Shown one piece after another: positions 53,977 through 64,000 of a stretch of 64,000 bases of DNA. The DNA comes from Mytilus trossulus (taxonomy: Eukaryota; Mollusca; Bivalvia; Mytilida; Mytilidae): positions 52,894,955 to 52,958,954 of the forward strand of contig NC_086375.1 in the NCBI RefSeq assembly GCF_036588685.1, in the 5' to 3' direction. The notes below the pieces were generated by a model. The model had not been told where the DNA came from. It made no database searches and saw only the letters and a list, made by a program, of their open reading frames with translations. The position numbers and the translations under genes are program-made. Every line of letters begins with the position of its first letter. Position 1 is the first letter of the stretch.

Positions 53977-56900
53977 CTTTCGGTGTTGTAGTTTGAAGTA
54001 ACGGGTTTCTGTCTAAAATATAAACCAACATATAGTACTATCTTACCAATTATCATTTTAATCATTTAAGTATTTTATTGTCAATATAATATGTCAGTGG
54101 TAAAATACAGTGTCATTTTAGTAATACGACTATATTAAGAACACTTTTTATTTGGTATTTCTCATTTTAATTACATTTATTTTTATAATTCATTTGATTT
54201 TAATTTTCTCTAAATATATTTATATATTCACTATCTTTGTTCAAGTTTTGATTCTTGGCGGTCCTGATGTTACACTTATCCGATAGTTTGCGGCATTTGA
54301 ACTGTTGACCTCATACCACAATCACTTTTCCTTTGTTGCGTCAGACATTTTCTTTTGTGACATCAAATTTTCACGAGAACGCCTATTACAGGTTATACAC
54401 TCTTTGATTTGAAAACACTTTCGCTTTAGCCTTTCTGGTAAGAGTTTATCAAGACGTGATTCAAACCATACAATTGGAGAATCTATAATAAAATCAAGGA
54501 ACAAATAAAGTTCTTATTCTTTACATTTGTATTATATAGTTTTTTTCTGCCTTCTACGTTTTTGTCAGATTAATTATAAATACCTGATAGAATGTATTAC
54601 TAAACATATCGGTTTAAGGGGTCGCCCTGAACTTGCAGAGATTTTTTGTTTGTATTGAAGTCTCTCAGTGACTTTCAGATAAAGAAAAATAATACAATCG
54701 CACGTATATAGTGCTGTAGGGTGAAGATTTGATAACCATATCCCTTCTTTTCTATTATACTTACAATTACATGTTGGTACATCTGGGTTATCTAAGAAAG
54801 AACAAAAATGCTTAAAGAACAATATTGATTCAAATGGCCAAAAACCTTTTTTCATGAGCTGTACAAAGTATATTTCAAGTATTTGTGTCTCGATTTGTGT
54901 ACTTACTTTAATATGTTTGAGTGAGTGGGCTAAAATCACAAAAATACCGAACCCTGAGGAAAATATCAATATGTTATTCATTTACTAATCGATCAATTTA
55001 TTCGGTTTTTTTTCCATTTATACTACACATCTACTCTGCATAGGTACTGTTTCAGTCCCACAAATCTGTAGTACTGGACATCTACCTTTTAATATTCAGT
55101 ACTATTTTGATACTTTAAAATTATTGTAATATTGAGGTACCTTTATTTTAAAGTACTTGATTTGTACTTGAAATTTAAGTACTACATATTTTTTGGCAAC
55201 AACGTTATATTTTCAGCATTTTGAAAGTTTGTCCATTTCAATTCTCTTATAGTTATGAAGTTTAAACATGATATACTGTGATCATTGTTGGTACGTTTTC
55301 TGTACCAATATTTTAAGTACAAATCAAGTACTGTAAAATGCAAGTAACTAAATATTTCAATAATGTTAAAGTAAAGAAAAACTAATAAATATTAAAAGTA
55401 AATTTCCAATACTACATATTTCAAGTACAGAAATAGTACCTATGCAAAAGTATCAGTGTAAAAAGGTCGAGAAACATCATGAATTTATCAGTTTTAGTAT
55501 ATGTTCTGCAATAAAAATAAGTTCGACAAAATGGTTCAGCTAAACGGAAAAAAGAAAAATAAGTTAAAAGAAACTAAGAAACAATTCAATTGTGTTGGTC
55601 TAAAACAGACAGGTCACCAAAAGAAAAGGCGATTAGACAACTGTTACAAAATAATTTTGCAGGAAATAAAGATTAGCAACATGAACATCATTAAAATGGG
55701 CGTTGAGTCAGGCGTTCTGAAAGAAAAATAAATTCTTCACTATTAATCGAGTTAAATTCGGATAATCTTTAATGTAAGAAAAAGAAATTGAATTGAAATC
55801 GCAACCAAGAAAGGTGTATAACCTAATTTTTTTTTAAGAAAATTAAATATTATTAGTTATAAATACACATTTCATTTTTCCTATGTATTCCAATGTGTCA
55901 GCAGTGTTCTGTTCTTTCTCAGTATTTATTTTCTATTTTTTTTCAAATCATACAGGTTTTGCTTGGCGTCTATTATGTTGGGGGTTATATTAAAGAAGTA
56001 ACATCGAATTTATGATGTTGATTGTTTTATATCAGTAGTACCTGTTTTCTACAACCTCGGTTATTCCGTTTGTGTGTTTATTCAGAATGATTTTTTAGTA
56101 CCTGTATACCTTCTATTTCTGGAATGTCAGATCGTGTTTTAAACATGCTAGCTCAATTCAGGTAAATATCAATGTTTATCTCCAAATCCAAAAACATTGT
56201 CAGTGGTTGTTTTAAGCTACATTTTACTATTATAGTTGGGGTTTTTTTTATGTATAAATAGCTAATATGTGTTAGTGTCTGTTAAATTTATTCTAGTTTT
56301 ATGTTATACAATTGTATATATTGTCGCTTGCACTATCTAGGACAATAATACGATTAATTTACCTGGATTCTTCTTTCCATTTCCAAAATCTGAAAATAAA
56401 CAAGTGTCTTTTAAATGTTCTGCTGTTTTTCATGCCCATCGTGTACTTTGTCGTAAAAGTATTTTAGATTATTGATAAGGTAATACGTTTAGTAGGGTTT
56501 GAAGTCTGATAAATTGAATTGAACTGTAACAATTGTGTGACGATAAACCAGAGAATCCACAAATTCAAGAATTGTCGATAGTAATAATAAAGCTAACGCA
56601 CCTTATATTCGATGATGCGTTATTTTAATGAAAATAAATCTTGTTCCAATATATCTAGCTTAGCGAAAAACCAAAAATGTGACGCCCTTAAAACATTGAT
56701 AAACTGAAAATGTATACCTATGAAGTCAACATTGTCATTTCCAGGCGCACTAGATCCTACTGACAAACAACCAAGCCTTTTAGAAAGCTTCTTTGTACTG
56801 GATCCGTTATCTTCACTTGGACTATCAGTAATGTCTTCTTTTACTGAAAAAAGTACCAAAACGAGTTTTAGCAGTCTCTCCTATATTACAGATATACCCT

Positions 56901-59567
56901 TTGGTTCTATTCGTTTTCCATATGTATATGAAATTATATATTCATATGGTTACTAAATAATGTTGTATGTTGTTTTCTTTCTTATTTTTTTATCAGAATG
57001 CTTTAATGCTTACTTATAAATTATAAAGTGATGCCTGAGAACGTACCATATAATGAATAGTCCAATTTTTTAGTGTTTACTAGGGCAATATATTTGCCAC
57101 TATAGATCTGCTGTGTATTTTAATGACGATTGATAGAAACCTTTTTATAACATATAAGTTCCTTAATTTATATGTTTTTCAAACATTTTAGAAAAACAAC
57201 TTATTTTTAACTATAATTTCTTTAGGTTTAACTTGGTTGCATAACTAACAATAAAGCAGTTTGGCGAGCACATGGACAAAAAATACCAGGTTTTCAAATA
57301 GCGACTTACAAATTCGTAATAACACACGAATAAAACAAAATTACGTAATTTGCATGTTGCAGTCTGTACTAAGAACAGATAGGAGACAATACATACATGT
57401 CTCATGAACTTATGTGTGCACTTATTACATCATGCAGATAACCTTGTAGCCAGCTAATTTTTCGAACGTAGATAGTATGTCATTTAAAATTATTTTAACA
57501 TATATATCTTCAAGTGCAAATTATGTCAGTGAAATATTGGTGCCTATAAACTCCCCATGATTCTGATTCAAGACCACACATCTTGACAGCAACTGAGAAA
57601 GTACCACAATCATATATGATCCGATCGGCCACGCTAATACTTTACATGAACATTGTCAACCATGGTACTATTCGAATTTATTATACATCGGTTATACATT
57701 ACAAATATGACCTTGTTCCTTCAGACAGAGTATACCACAATATCAACGTTGTTTTTAAATCGCATTACATTAACTGCTTTATAAAGTATTATGTAATGAC
57801 GATTCACTTGAAAACTCAATATATAGACATACTAAAACGGAATTTCTGAACAACCAAAGTTCTGTTCTCTGCTACTTTAGAACGTAACACTAAATTGAAG
57901 TACTATCTGTACTAGATACCAAAATTAACATAAGTGTCTATACATACACTGTTATATTGCTGGAAATGTCAAATGATCCGCGAAATCTTTTGCCAAAATA
58001 TTGATATCTATTTTTTCAGTAATATTCTATAAACATATGTTTCTCATTCTAAACTTAAAAACCGGTTGAAAGAATAAGTCAATTATGATTTTTAGAAAGG
58101 GATATATGTATCCTTTAACTTCGCGATCCGCTACATATATGATGTGCTCTCACTAACCAAATAATTTAAAGTTTAGTGGCTATGATAAAACCACATGTCC
58201 CAGTTCATTAGAAATACTAGTATACTAGGATACAGTTAACTTTACGTTAGTTATGATGTCCATCTTATACTTTATATGCTGTACTTTTATATATAGACAA
58301 TACATTTTCCCCTACTGTGTCACTTTTACTATGAAGTTTTGTAAAAAAAAAATGTATCCTTGAATGGAAAGTTGATATGCATTTCTATTTTATTCAATGG
58401 TCAAAACATATTTTAAATATTTATTTGCCACGAACTTCTAAGAATTTAAACATTTTCTAAAATGCTGTTCTACTCTTCTCTTCACTTTGGGTCTTTTTGT
58501 GTATTCAATGTTGCTGCTACCTGGTAACAATACCAAGTTATGTCTCTATGATATGAAGATGAGATGAAAAATAGATATCATATCTGGGAACCAGCACGTA
58601 AACAAAACAAAAAAATCTAAGAAAATTATATATCTCCCTAAAAGAGGAGTGGTTTGTGAAACAGGTATATATTTCCAAAGTGCAACCTAGAAATGTTGCA
58701 ATTGAAACATTTGACCAATAATGACAACTAAACAGATAGTTTTGGACACAAATGATTATTAGCCACCGCGTTTAAATCTTTTTAAACGAAGTTCTATAGC
58801 AAAATATTTGTTTGGGTAATACTTTAGATCGTATTAGAAGATGAATGACACAAGCGAAACTGTGTTGACAGAGTGTGAAGCTTTTCAATATAATGTGAGT
58901 GTTAAGTTTAGTTTGGATGATGTAAAACTTTTGAATTTTCCATTTGATAAGGGACTCTTCGTTTTGAATTTTCATCGGAGTTCAAAATGTTTGTTATTTT
59001 ACTTTTTATTCATTAAGTCACAAGTATTTTTTTCTTATATACATACCACACTATCTACACGAAACAAAGGAGCGATCAACATTCTTGGTCAGAAATATGG
59101 CAGTTGTTTTCCCTTGTTTCCTTGATTGAATAAGTCTGATTTTGTCAGTTTTTTATGGACTTCCTCTGTTTTAATTTTCTTTGAAGTAATGTATTTTTGT
59201 TTTACTTTATGAAACATAGAACGTCCTTATTTATCACCAATCTTCTAAAATGTATCTTAGTTTTAGCAGACTTCACAAAAACTAAAACTATTTGATTTAA
59301 AAAAAACACAAATAAATCTGTGATTTTGTCATTTTGAAATTTGCACTTTCAATATTAACAATTTGATGTTTTTCACTTTTACGTCAATATTCAATAAAGA
59401 TGTTTAATGAAAACATATACAAATAAATGCCAGTACTTCAAATTGCAACTTATAAAAGTTATAAAGTTATATGATCTAACTGCTAATATGACAAATAAAG
59501 AATTACCTGATTTGCATGCTGCAGTCTTTATTAAGCAGAGATATAAGACAATGCATACATGTCTCAT
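53977..59567 (-). CDS. 5' exons upstream of copy C: signal peptide plus phase-1 mini-exons
   Basis: Transcript-order exon candidates on the minus strand: signal exon 59567-59507 (or its duplicate 57405-57345), 56843-56718 (126 nt), 56389-56363 (27 nt), 54791-54765 (27 nt), then either 54482-54322 (ends in TGA) or 54012-53977 (36 nt) leading into the copy C exon at 53398. Each has a pyrimidine-rich tract with AG, and a GT donor, and every boundary is phase 1, so any subset keeps frame with the VPSNWW exon. The encoded segment is polar and Ser/Asp rich with a KR pair (SKRLGC), then FGNGKKNP and NPDVPTCN. It resembles a linker or propeptide; I do not recognise a domain. Expression and exact order are inferred only from splice signals and phase. 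Confidence 0.5.
54322..54482 (-). CDS. Alternative terminal exon (short secreted isoform) upstream of copy C
   Basis: Acceptor ttattatag then an open frame entered in phase 1 of 52 codons and TGA. It begins SPIVWFESRLDKLLPERLKR and continues with KC, EC and TC cysteines, then a Lys-rich tail. No phase-1 donor exists before the stop, so inclusion ends translation. AATAAA-type signals follow on the minus strand near 54150-54184. Joined to the upstream exons it would give about 133 aa with a signal peptide. It may be a separate small gene whose first exons are borrowed by, or coincidental to, copy C. Confidence 0.4.
55026..55458. mobile_element. Second hairpin MITE of the same family, near copy C 5' exons
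   Basis: Begins cacatctactctgcataggt and ends cctatgcaaaagtatcagtg between TA dinucleotides (55024-55025, 55459-55460). Shares interior text with 38293-38695 (ttttaatattcagtact, attattgtaatatt, gtacaaatcaagtactgta). Confidence 0.72.
57345..57405 (-). CDS. Signal-peptide exon, duplicated version (proximal)
   Basis: Same 61-nt length, same ATG context and same phase-1 exit as the exon at 59507-59567. It begins MRHVCIVSYLFLVQ and ends in ATCK plus Leu. The donor is C|gtaatt rather than G|gtaatt, weaker at the last exon base but still GT. Surrounding intron and upstream sequence is also duplicated, so this is a segmental copy. It could be an alternative first exon or a decaying one. Confidence 0.45.
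57690..57810 (+). mobile_element. PLE N-terminal region remnant, proximal duplicate
   Basis: Frame with LVPSDRVYHNINVVFKSHYI and NCFIKYYVM aligns to the family's VPADKAxNNIVFVCKSHYINCLI. Shorter partner of the remnant at 60337-60660 and in the same relative place upstream of a signal exon. Confidence 0.4.
59507..59567 (-). CDS. Signal-peptide exon (distal copy) for copy C or the short secreted product
   Basis: ATG at 59567-59565 followed by 20 codons, beginning MRHVCIVLYLCLIK and ending in ACKS, then a phase-1 donor (G|gtaatt). The basic start, hydrophobic core and small residues before a Cys/Lys end fit a cleavable secretion signal. The phase matches the 126-nt exon at 56843 and also the first catalytic exon at 53398. 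A near-identical second version lies 2.2 kb closer to the gene. Confidence 0.55.
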
Positions 59568-59752
59568 GATGTTAAGATTGCACTGGTTATGATATGCCGA
59601 TAACCTTCAAGCCCTTTTTGCGCTCATAGATAGTATGCCATTGAACATGCAAAAAGGTCAAACATACATCTTTCAAGTACAAATTACGTAAGTTAGATAT
59701 TAGTGTTTGTTAATACATTATGATTTCAAGTCTAAATTAACTCATCGTAGAA

Positions 59753-59930
59753 ACCAGGACTAAATTGTGTATATACGCCAGACTCGAGTTTCGTCTACAA
59801 AAGACTCATCAGTGACGCTCGAATCCAAAAAAGTTAAAAAGGCCAAATAAAGTACGAAGTTGAAGAGCATTGAGTACAAAAATTCCTTAAAATTTTGCCA
59901 AATACAGCTAAGGTAATCTATGACTGAGGT
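59753..59930 (-). repeat. Dispersed repeat family 1 in the copy C 5' region
   Basis: gagtttcgtctacaaaagac, tcatcagtgacgctcgaatc, gttgaagagcattgagtaca, then ctaaggtaatctatgac. Confidence 0.7.
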
Positions 59931-59984
59931 AGACAAGCATAAGTATTTCAAAAAATCTAAATGTTGTACGGTTAATTTATATAT

Positions 59985-60190
59985 ATAATAGATATAGGAA
60001 GATGTGGTGTGAGTGCCAATGAGACAACTCTCCATCCAAATAACAATTTAAAAAGTAAACCATTATAGGTTAAAGTACGACCTTCAACACGGAGCCTTGG
60101 CTCACACCGAACAACAAGCTATAAAGGGCCCCAAAATTACTAGTGTAAAACCATTCAAACGGGAAAACCAACAGCCTAATCTATATCAAT
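59985..60190 (-). repeat. Dispersed repeat family 2 in the copy C 5' region
   Basis: taatagatataggaagatgt, gagtgccaatgagacaactc, acacggagccttggctcaca, cgggaaaaccaacagcc. Confidence 0.7.
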
Positions 60191-60336
60191 GAAAATTCAT
60201 GTCAGCACAAAAGTGTTGACTCTAAACCTCTAGATTACAATTGTGAAATTTCCATATTTATATATCTTTCAACTAGCTACTTGTATCTTAAAACTTGTGG
60301 GAAGAACATTGTCAACACTTATGTGCGAAATAAGTA

Positions 60337-60660
60337 AACAAAGGGACCAAAATTAGATGAGACACAAGATTCAAATAATATAAGATTTTGCCAAGGAATT
60401 CGACAATGGTCTGAACGTGAACATAAAGACATAGAATGGGTTAAGAAAGTAACGTTGTGTAGACGAATCGAAATTGAAAAGTTTAATGGATCTATGATCA
60501 TTCGTGATACATCTATTTTCAAAGACCCAAAGTTTGCAAAGCTCATACCATACCTCCGTGACAAATATGTTAATGTTCCTTAAAAACAAAGTCCCCAACT
60601 ATGTCTTTTTCTGCTTGTAAATCGTATTATATAAACTGTTTGTAGATTAAAAATAAAATG
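60337..60660 (+). mobile_element. PLE N-terminal region remnant upstream of copy C
   Basis: Open frame ending at 60582 contains LCRRIEIEKFNGSMIIRDTS, IFKDPKFAKLIPYLRDKYVN, VP then stop; past a frameshift the DNA continues as the conserved segment with VNRIINC (family: VPADKASNNIVFVCKSHYINC). This matches the part of mussel PLE ORFs before the RT core. Confidence 0.5.
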
Positions 60661-61796
60661 TTGAAAGAATTAGTTCAACTTTATTTTAATAGGAAAAGAT
60701 TGACCAAATTATATACACATATCTTTTTAGAAAGGGATAAATCCATAAATCCAACAGGTCAATTTTGTTAACTTCACGCTCATGTAATATCTTGACTTGC
60801 ATAACCTTAATATATATGTTCGACTTTGAAATGTGTCTGATTATATAAGCTTAGGGTCAGTTGTAAAGGCTTAAATATCTACAAATGACCAAAGTTAATA
60901 CAAAGATCTTGTTTTAGAAAGGGGATAAATCGGATAAAAACATCGCTCCGTTTTAATTAAAATTAACTGCCAGTATCAAGATCATACTTGTAACGTAAAT
61001 ATGTCTATCAAAAAATAACAATCATTCCGTTGGGAAGCAACGGAATTATTGTCTTTTGTAAATTTGGTCCTTTATTCATATTCATTTGTGTTTTTCTTAA
61101 AAATGAAAAGAAGCTAGCAATATCCTTTAACTTCATGTTTCGCTATATATGCGTAGTATCCTCTCACTAGTTAATTCAAATTTGAAGGGAGCTAACATTC
61201 AATTTTTAAGAGGGGAAGGGGTTTTGGGGTGGGTGTGGGGGTAGGGTCCTGAAGTTTGTTTTTACTTGTTATATCTGACCTGCCTTTTTATTTTTCATTC
61301 TATTCAGTCTTTGCTTTTTTCTTTTTTTTTTAGCTTATCCGGATTTTTTTTACATACATCGTCATCCTACATTTTTTAGGTGAAAAGTTGCTCATCCTCC
61401 CTTTTTTTCACTAAAAACTCCGTCCTGCTTTTTCAAATTGCATCCTACAAATCCCAGATCATCCCAGGTTTCTGATGAACTTCGTGTTGCTCAGTCTTTT
61501 CTATGTTGTGTTTTGTAAAGTGTTGTTTGTCTTTGGTTGTTATTCAATTGTTTCCATTTGTCAATACGTTTTCAACTTCACTATTTTATCATCAATCTTT
61601 TTTCTTTTTATTGTTATTTGTTTTCGTTTGTAAATGTGTGTACATCCTTTTAATGTCCCAATTAGTCTATCCGATGGATAATTTGAATATATATACCTGA
61701 TACACATCTATAGACATGAATATACAGGTAAACAAATATTTACTTAGCTTTGGGTAATTCATACTAAGCATGAATAAAGGTAAGTACTGAAAAAAT

Positions 61797-61935
61797 TTAA
61801 ATCATAAAAATACTGAACTCTGAAGAAATTCAAAACAGAAAGTCACTAATCAAATGGCAAAATCAAAAGCTCAAACACATCAAACGAATAGATAACAACT
61901 GTTATATTTTAGGCTTGATACAGGTATGTTCTTAT
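61797..61935 (+). repeat. Dispersed repeat family 4
   Basis: aaatcataaaaatactgaac, gaaagtcactaatcaaatgg, aagctcaaacacatcaaacg, aatagataacaactgtt. Also at 24350-24480 and 29485-29615 (in both duplication units), with a short reversed piece at 54930-54970. Confidence 0.65.
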
Positions 61936-64000
61936 GTACAGAATGGTGAATTAAACTTGGGTTTAAAGTTAGCTAAACATCTCACTTGTATGACAGTCGT
62001 ATCAAATCCCAGTATACTTCCTAAAGATATTGAATTGATGTAATGACAAACCTGTACCTCTTACTGAGTGTCAAACAATCTTAGAAAATCACAGAAATTC
62101 AAAAAATAGTTTAAAATTTATTACAACTTTTGAATTACAAATATACAAAATAACATACACTGTTGACACAGATATATTTCTTAGCTGTATGTACTTTCAT
62201 AGTTCATAATATGTAAATATTGTAATAAAAATGGCAACACTTTAGCATGTTAACTATGCCAAACTTTCATTCTATGAACCTTGAAATCTAACCAAATGCA
62301 TACCAAAATATCATTAACTTATCATTGGTGGTTCCCTTTAAACTGACCTAATCAAACTTTTACATGTAAACTGTGCAAAAATTTCAAAGTCAACATAGTG
62401 ACTGAGTAATATAATTTTCATAAGATATTTAATGCTAATACAACATCATACTAAATATCATGACTTGCCATTAAAGGTTTCCTTTTAACTGACCTAATAA
62501 CAAACTTAACTAAATTTTAAACTATCAAACTTTCACAAGTCAAAAGACCATGACTGACAATACAAGGCAGGGTTAAATAATCTCCATAGAAATGAGATGT
62601 GCCAATGCTAATATAACCAAATATCAGCGCTAACTGTAAGTGGTTACTCTACAACCTAATCTCAAATTTTAACAAATCTATGACACTGCAGTCAACACAA
62701 GCGGAAACAGCATGTCTAAGTCTCACCTTAACAACTACTGCAAGGCCAGACAAAAGGTTCTTCTTCCGACACAATATACAATATTTAAAACAAAATTATG
62801 TTAATAACCAAATGTTTTTTTCATATATTCTAGGTATAAATTATTGTTTGATTACATAAATTAAAACCAGAAACCACTATTGACAGAACACAGATAGAAC
62901 CCATATCACATGGAGATATTTGTAATGAGTATACAATTTTGTTTTTTGTATAAACATATATTTTAAATTTGTGTTTTAATTCTTACAATTAATTAACTTA
63001 ATCAGAATTAGAATCACTTTTTATTAATCAAATTTAAAGAACAAAATAATATTCAGATCAAACAAATGAAATGAATGTACATACATTACATTAACAACCT
63101 AGAAGAAATTGTATAAAGAAATTATGAAATTGATTTAATGTTAAATGATTTAGGAGATAACTGTATTGTATTTTAAGCTTGGCCTTCGTAAAACGTAGAT
63201 TTTACTGTCGCAAATTGAGTTTACCTAGCGACGCGGAGCGGAGATAGGTAAACGGATATTTGCGACAGTAAATTCAAGTTTTACGAAGGCCAAGCTTAAA
63301 ATACAATACAGTTATCTCCATTCTAATGCCACATATTAAAATAAATGTCATTTAATAAATATTTTGTCTTAAAAATGGCATATATGAAAAAGTCCGCGAA
63401 ACTGTTGCATTGTCTTTAGCGTCTAAACAATGTGACGTCATGTGTTTACTCTGGATGTCAAACATGAATACTAAACATATTTTTACTTTTCGTACGCTTC
63501 AGAATGGTTTCAATATAGACTAAAAGAAGATTTTGAGGCTCAAAATGTGAATATCTTGTTTATTTTTTGAGAAATTACATATCCCAGAATTCAAAATGGT
63601 GGCTTTCTTAGTTACGGACTGGTAGAACGTGTAATCTAACCCCTCAAAATATTTATCAACGTCCAATGAAAATTGTCGTCACATACTTATTGCATTAGAA
63701 TATGAGATTGTAACCTGTAAACTAAGGTCAAAGTAGCACCCGTAGAATTGGAAAAAATGCCAAAACCAGTTAGTGAATTGTTAGGGAAAAAATACACAAT
63801 GACACTGCAATTGAGAATTCATTTTGTTTTATAATTTGTATTAAGTTTTATTCTAAGTTTTGAAAATGACATACATTGCATAAAAAGCTCTTTTTATTAC
63901 CTGGTTCAGAAAAAAAGGCTATATATAACCTCATTATAAATATTTCCTATTTTTTTGTCTTCTTTATTAAAAATTACTTAATCTGTGTACTTAATAAAAA
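61936..64000. other. Right-end non-coding region
   Basis: About 62200-62750 has loosely repeated blocks (ccaaactttcattctatgaa / tatcaaactttcacaagtca; ttaaactgacctaat / tttaactgacctaataa), probably an old internal tandem repeat. The palindrome at 63153-63319 is the only sharp feature. No exon seen. Confidence 0.4.
63153..63319. repeat. 167-bp near-perfect palindrome
   Basis: Left arm ggagataactgtattgtatt and right arm aatacaatacagttatctcc are exact complements. Pairing continues through ttttaagcttggccttcgta, and with mismatches through ttactgtcgcaaat and gtttacct, to a G+C-rich centre (gacgcggagcgg). It could fold into a hairpin of about 75 bp. Likely a foldback MITE. Confidence 0.8.

Larger units (their letters stand above)
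57200..58250 (-). repeat. Segmental duplication unit, 5' region of copy C (proximal)
   Basis: Contains the signal exon at 57345-57405, a PLE remnant near 57700, and the block tatcctttaacttcgcg near 58110. The same landmarks in the same order occur at about 59380-61200. Confidence 0.6.
59380..61200 (-). repeat. Segmental duplication unit, 5' region of copy C (distal)
   Basis: Partner of 57200-58250, with signal exon 59507-59567, PLE remnant 60337-60660 and the block tatcctttaacttcatg near 61120. It also holds two dispersed-repeat insertions (59753-59930 and 59985-60190) missing from the proximal unit. Confidence 0.6.

Noticed and set aside
54574-54981. 135-aa minus-strand frame with hydrophobic start and a gtaagt donor
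   Set aside because: The start overlaps a fragment of dispersed repeat family 4; only the internal 27-nt exon (54765-54791) has coherent splice signals.
55501-55731. 76-aa lysine-rich frame on the plus strand
   Set aside because: Intronic to the copy C 5' region, antisense, low complexity, no recognisable domain or splice partners.

Overview
This is animal nuclear DNA: AT-rich, intron-rich, with GT/AG introns of 0.2-5 kb and many short dispersed repeats. Several repeat families match ones I associate with marine mussels (Mytilus), including Penelope-like element (PLE) remnants, a repeat carrying the words gcgtcactgatgagtctt and gacgaaacgcgcgtctgg, and one carrying gagttgtctcattggcactc. A bivalve, probably Mytilus, is therefore the likely source. 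That assignment comes from repeat recognition, not from a search.

The only genes I can defend are three copies of a heme-dependent fatty-acid alpha-dioxygenase (alpha-DOX/PIOX-like; cyclooxygenase-peroxidase superfamily). Copy A (+, 3128-12781) lacks its first exon in the window. Copy B (+, 29275-42143) is complete: 9 exons, 1938 nt, 645 aa, beginning with a signal-peptide exon. Copy C (-, 45844-53398 for the catalytic part) is more diverged and points toward copy B tail to tail. A and B have the same exon lengths for all eight shared exons and recognisably homologous introns and 3' flanks, so they are a tandem duplication. Nearly all of their intron length differences that I examined come from transposable elements inserted into one copy only. 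All three keep the distal His (FMTHDW or FMIHDW), the W-W-D-A-S-x-x-Y-G motif, the R-E-H-N motif and the Tyr-x-x-His pair (YRLHP) expected to supply the catalytic Tyr and proximal heme ligand.

The 5' ends are the unusual part. The region around copy B's signal exon is duplicated (about 24.05-27.6 kb and 29.19-34.25 kb), and the upstream duplicate has lost its splice donor (GT changed to GA). Independently, a different signal-peptide exon upstream of copy C is also duplicated (57345-57405 and 59507-59567). Between those exons and the copy C catalytic exons lies a string of small exons that all start and end in phase 1 (126, 27, 27, 36 nt), plus a stop-containing exon of the same entry phase. 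This would allow either an N-terminally extended peroxidase or a short secreted Cys-containing protein of about 133 aa.

The rest is intron and intergenic DNA with degraded reverse transcriptases (LINE-type at about 1.7-2.5, 26.8-27.6 and 33.5-34.25 kb; PLE-type at about 10.1-11.1, 12.1, 19.1-20.75, 32.5-33.1, 36.2-36.6, 57.7 and 60.3-60.7 kb), long-inverted-repeat DNA elements (6873-8834 with TTA duplication; 20809-23537 with ATTAA duplication; 27772-28642; 24619-25099), two TA-flanked hairpin MITEs, a 167-bp palindrome near the right end, and several minisatellites.
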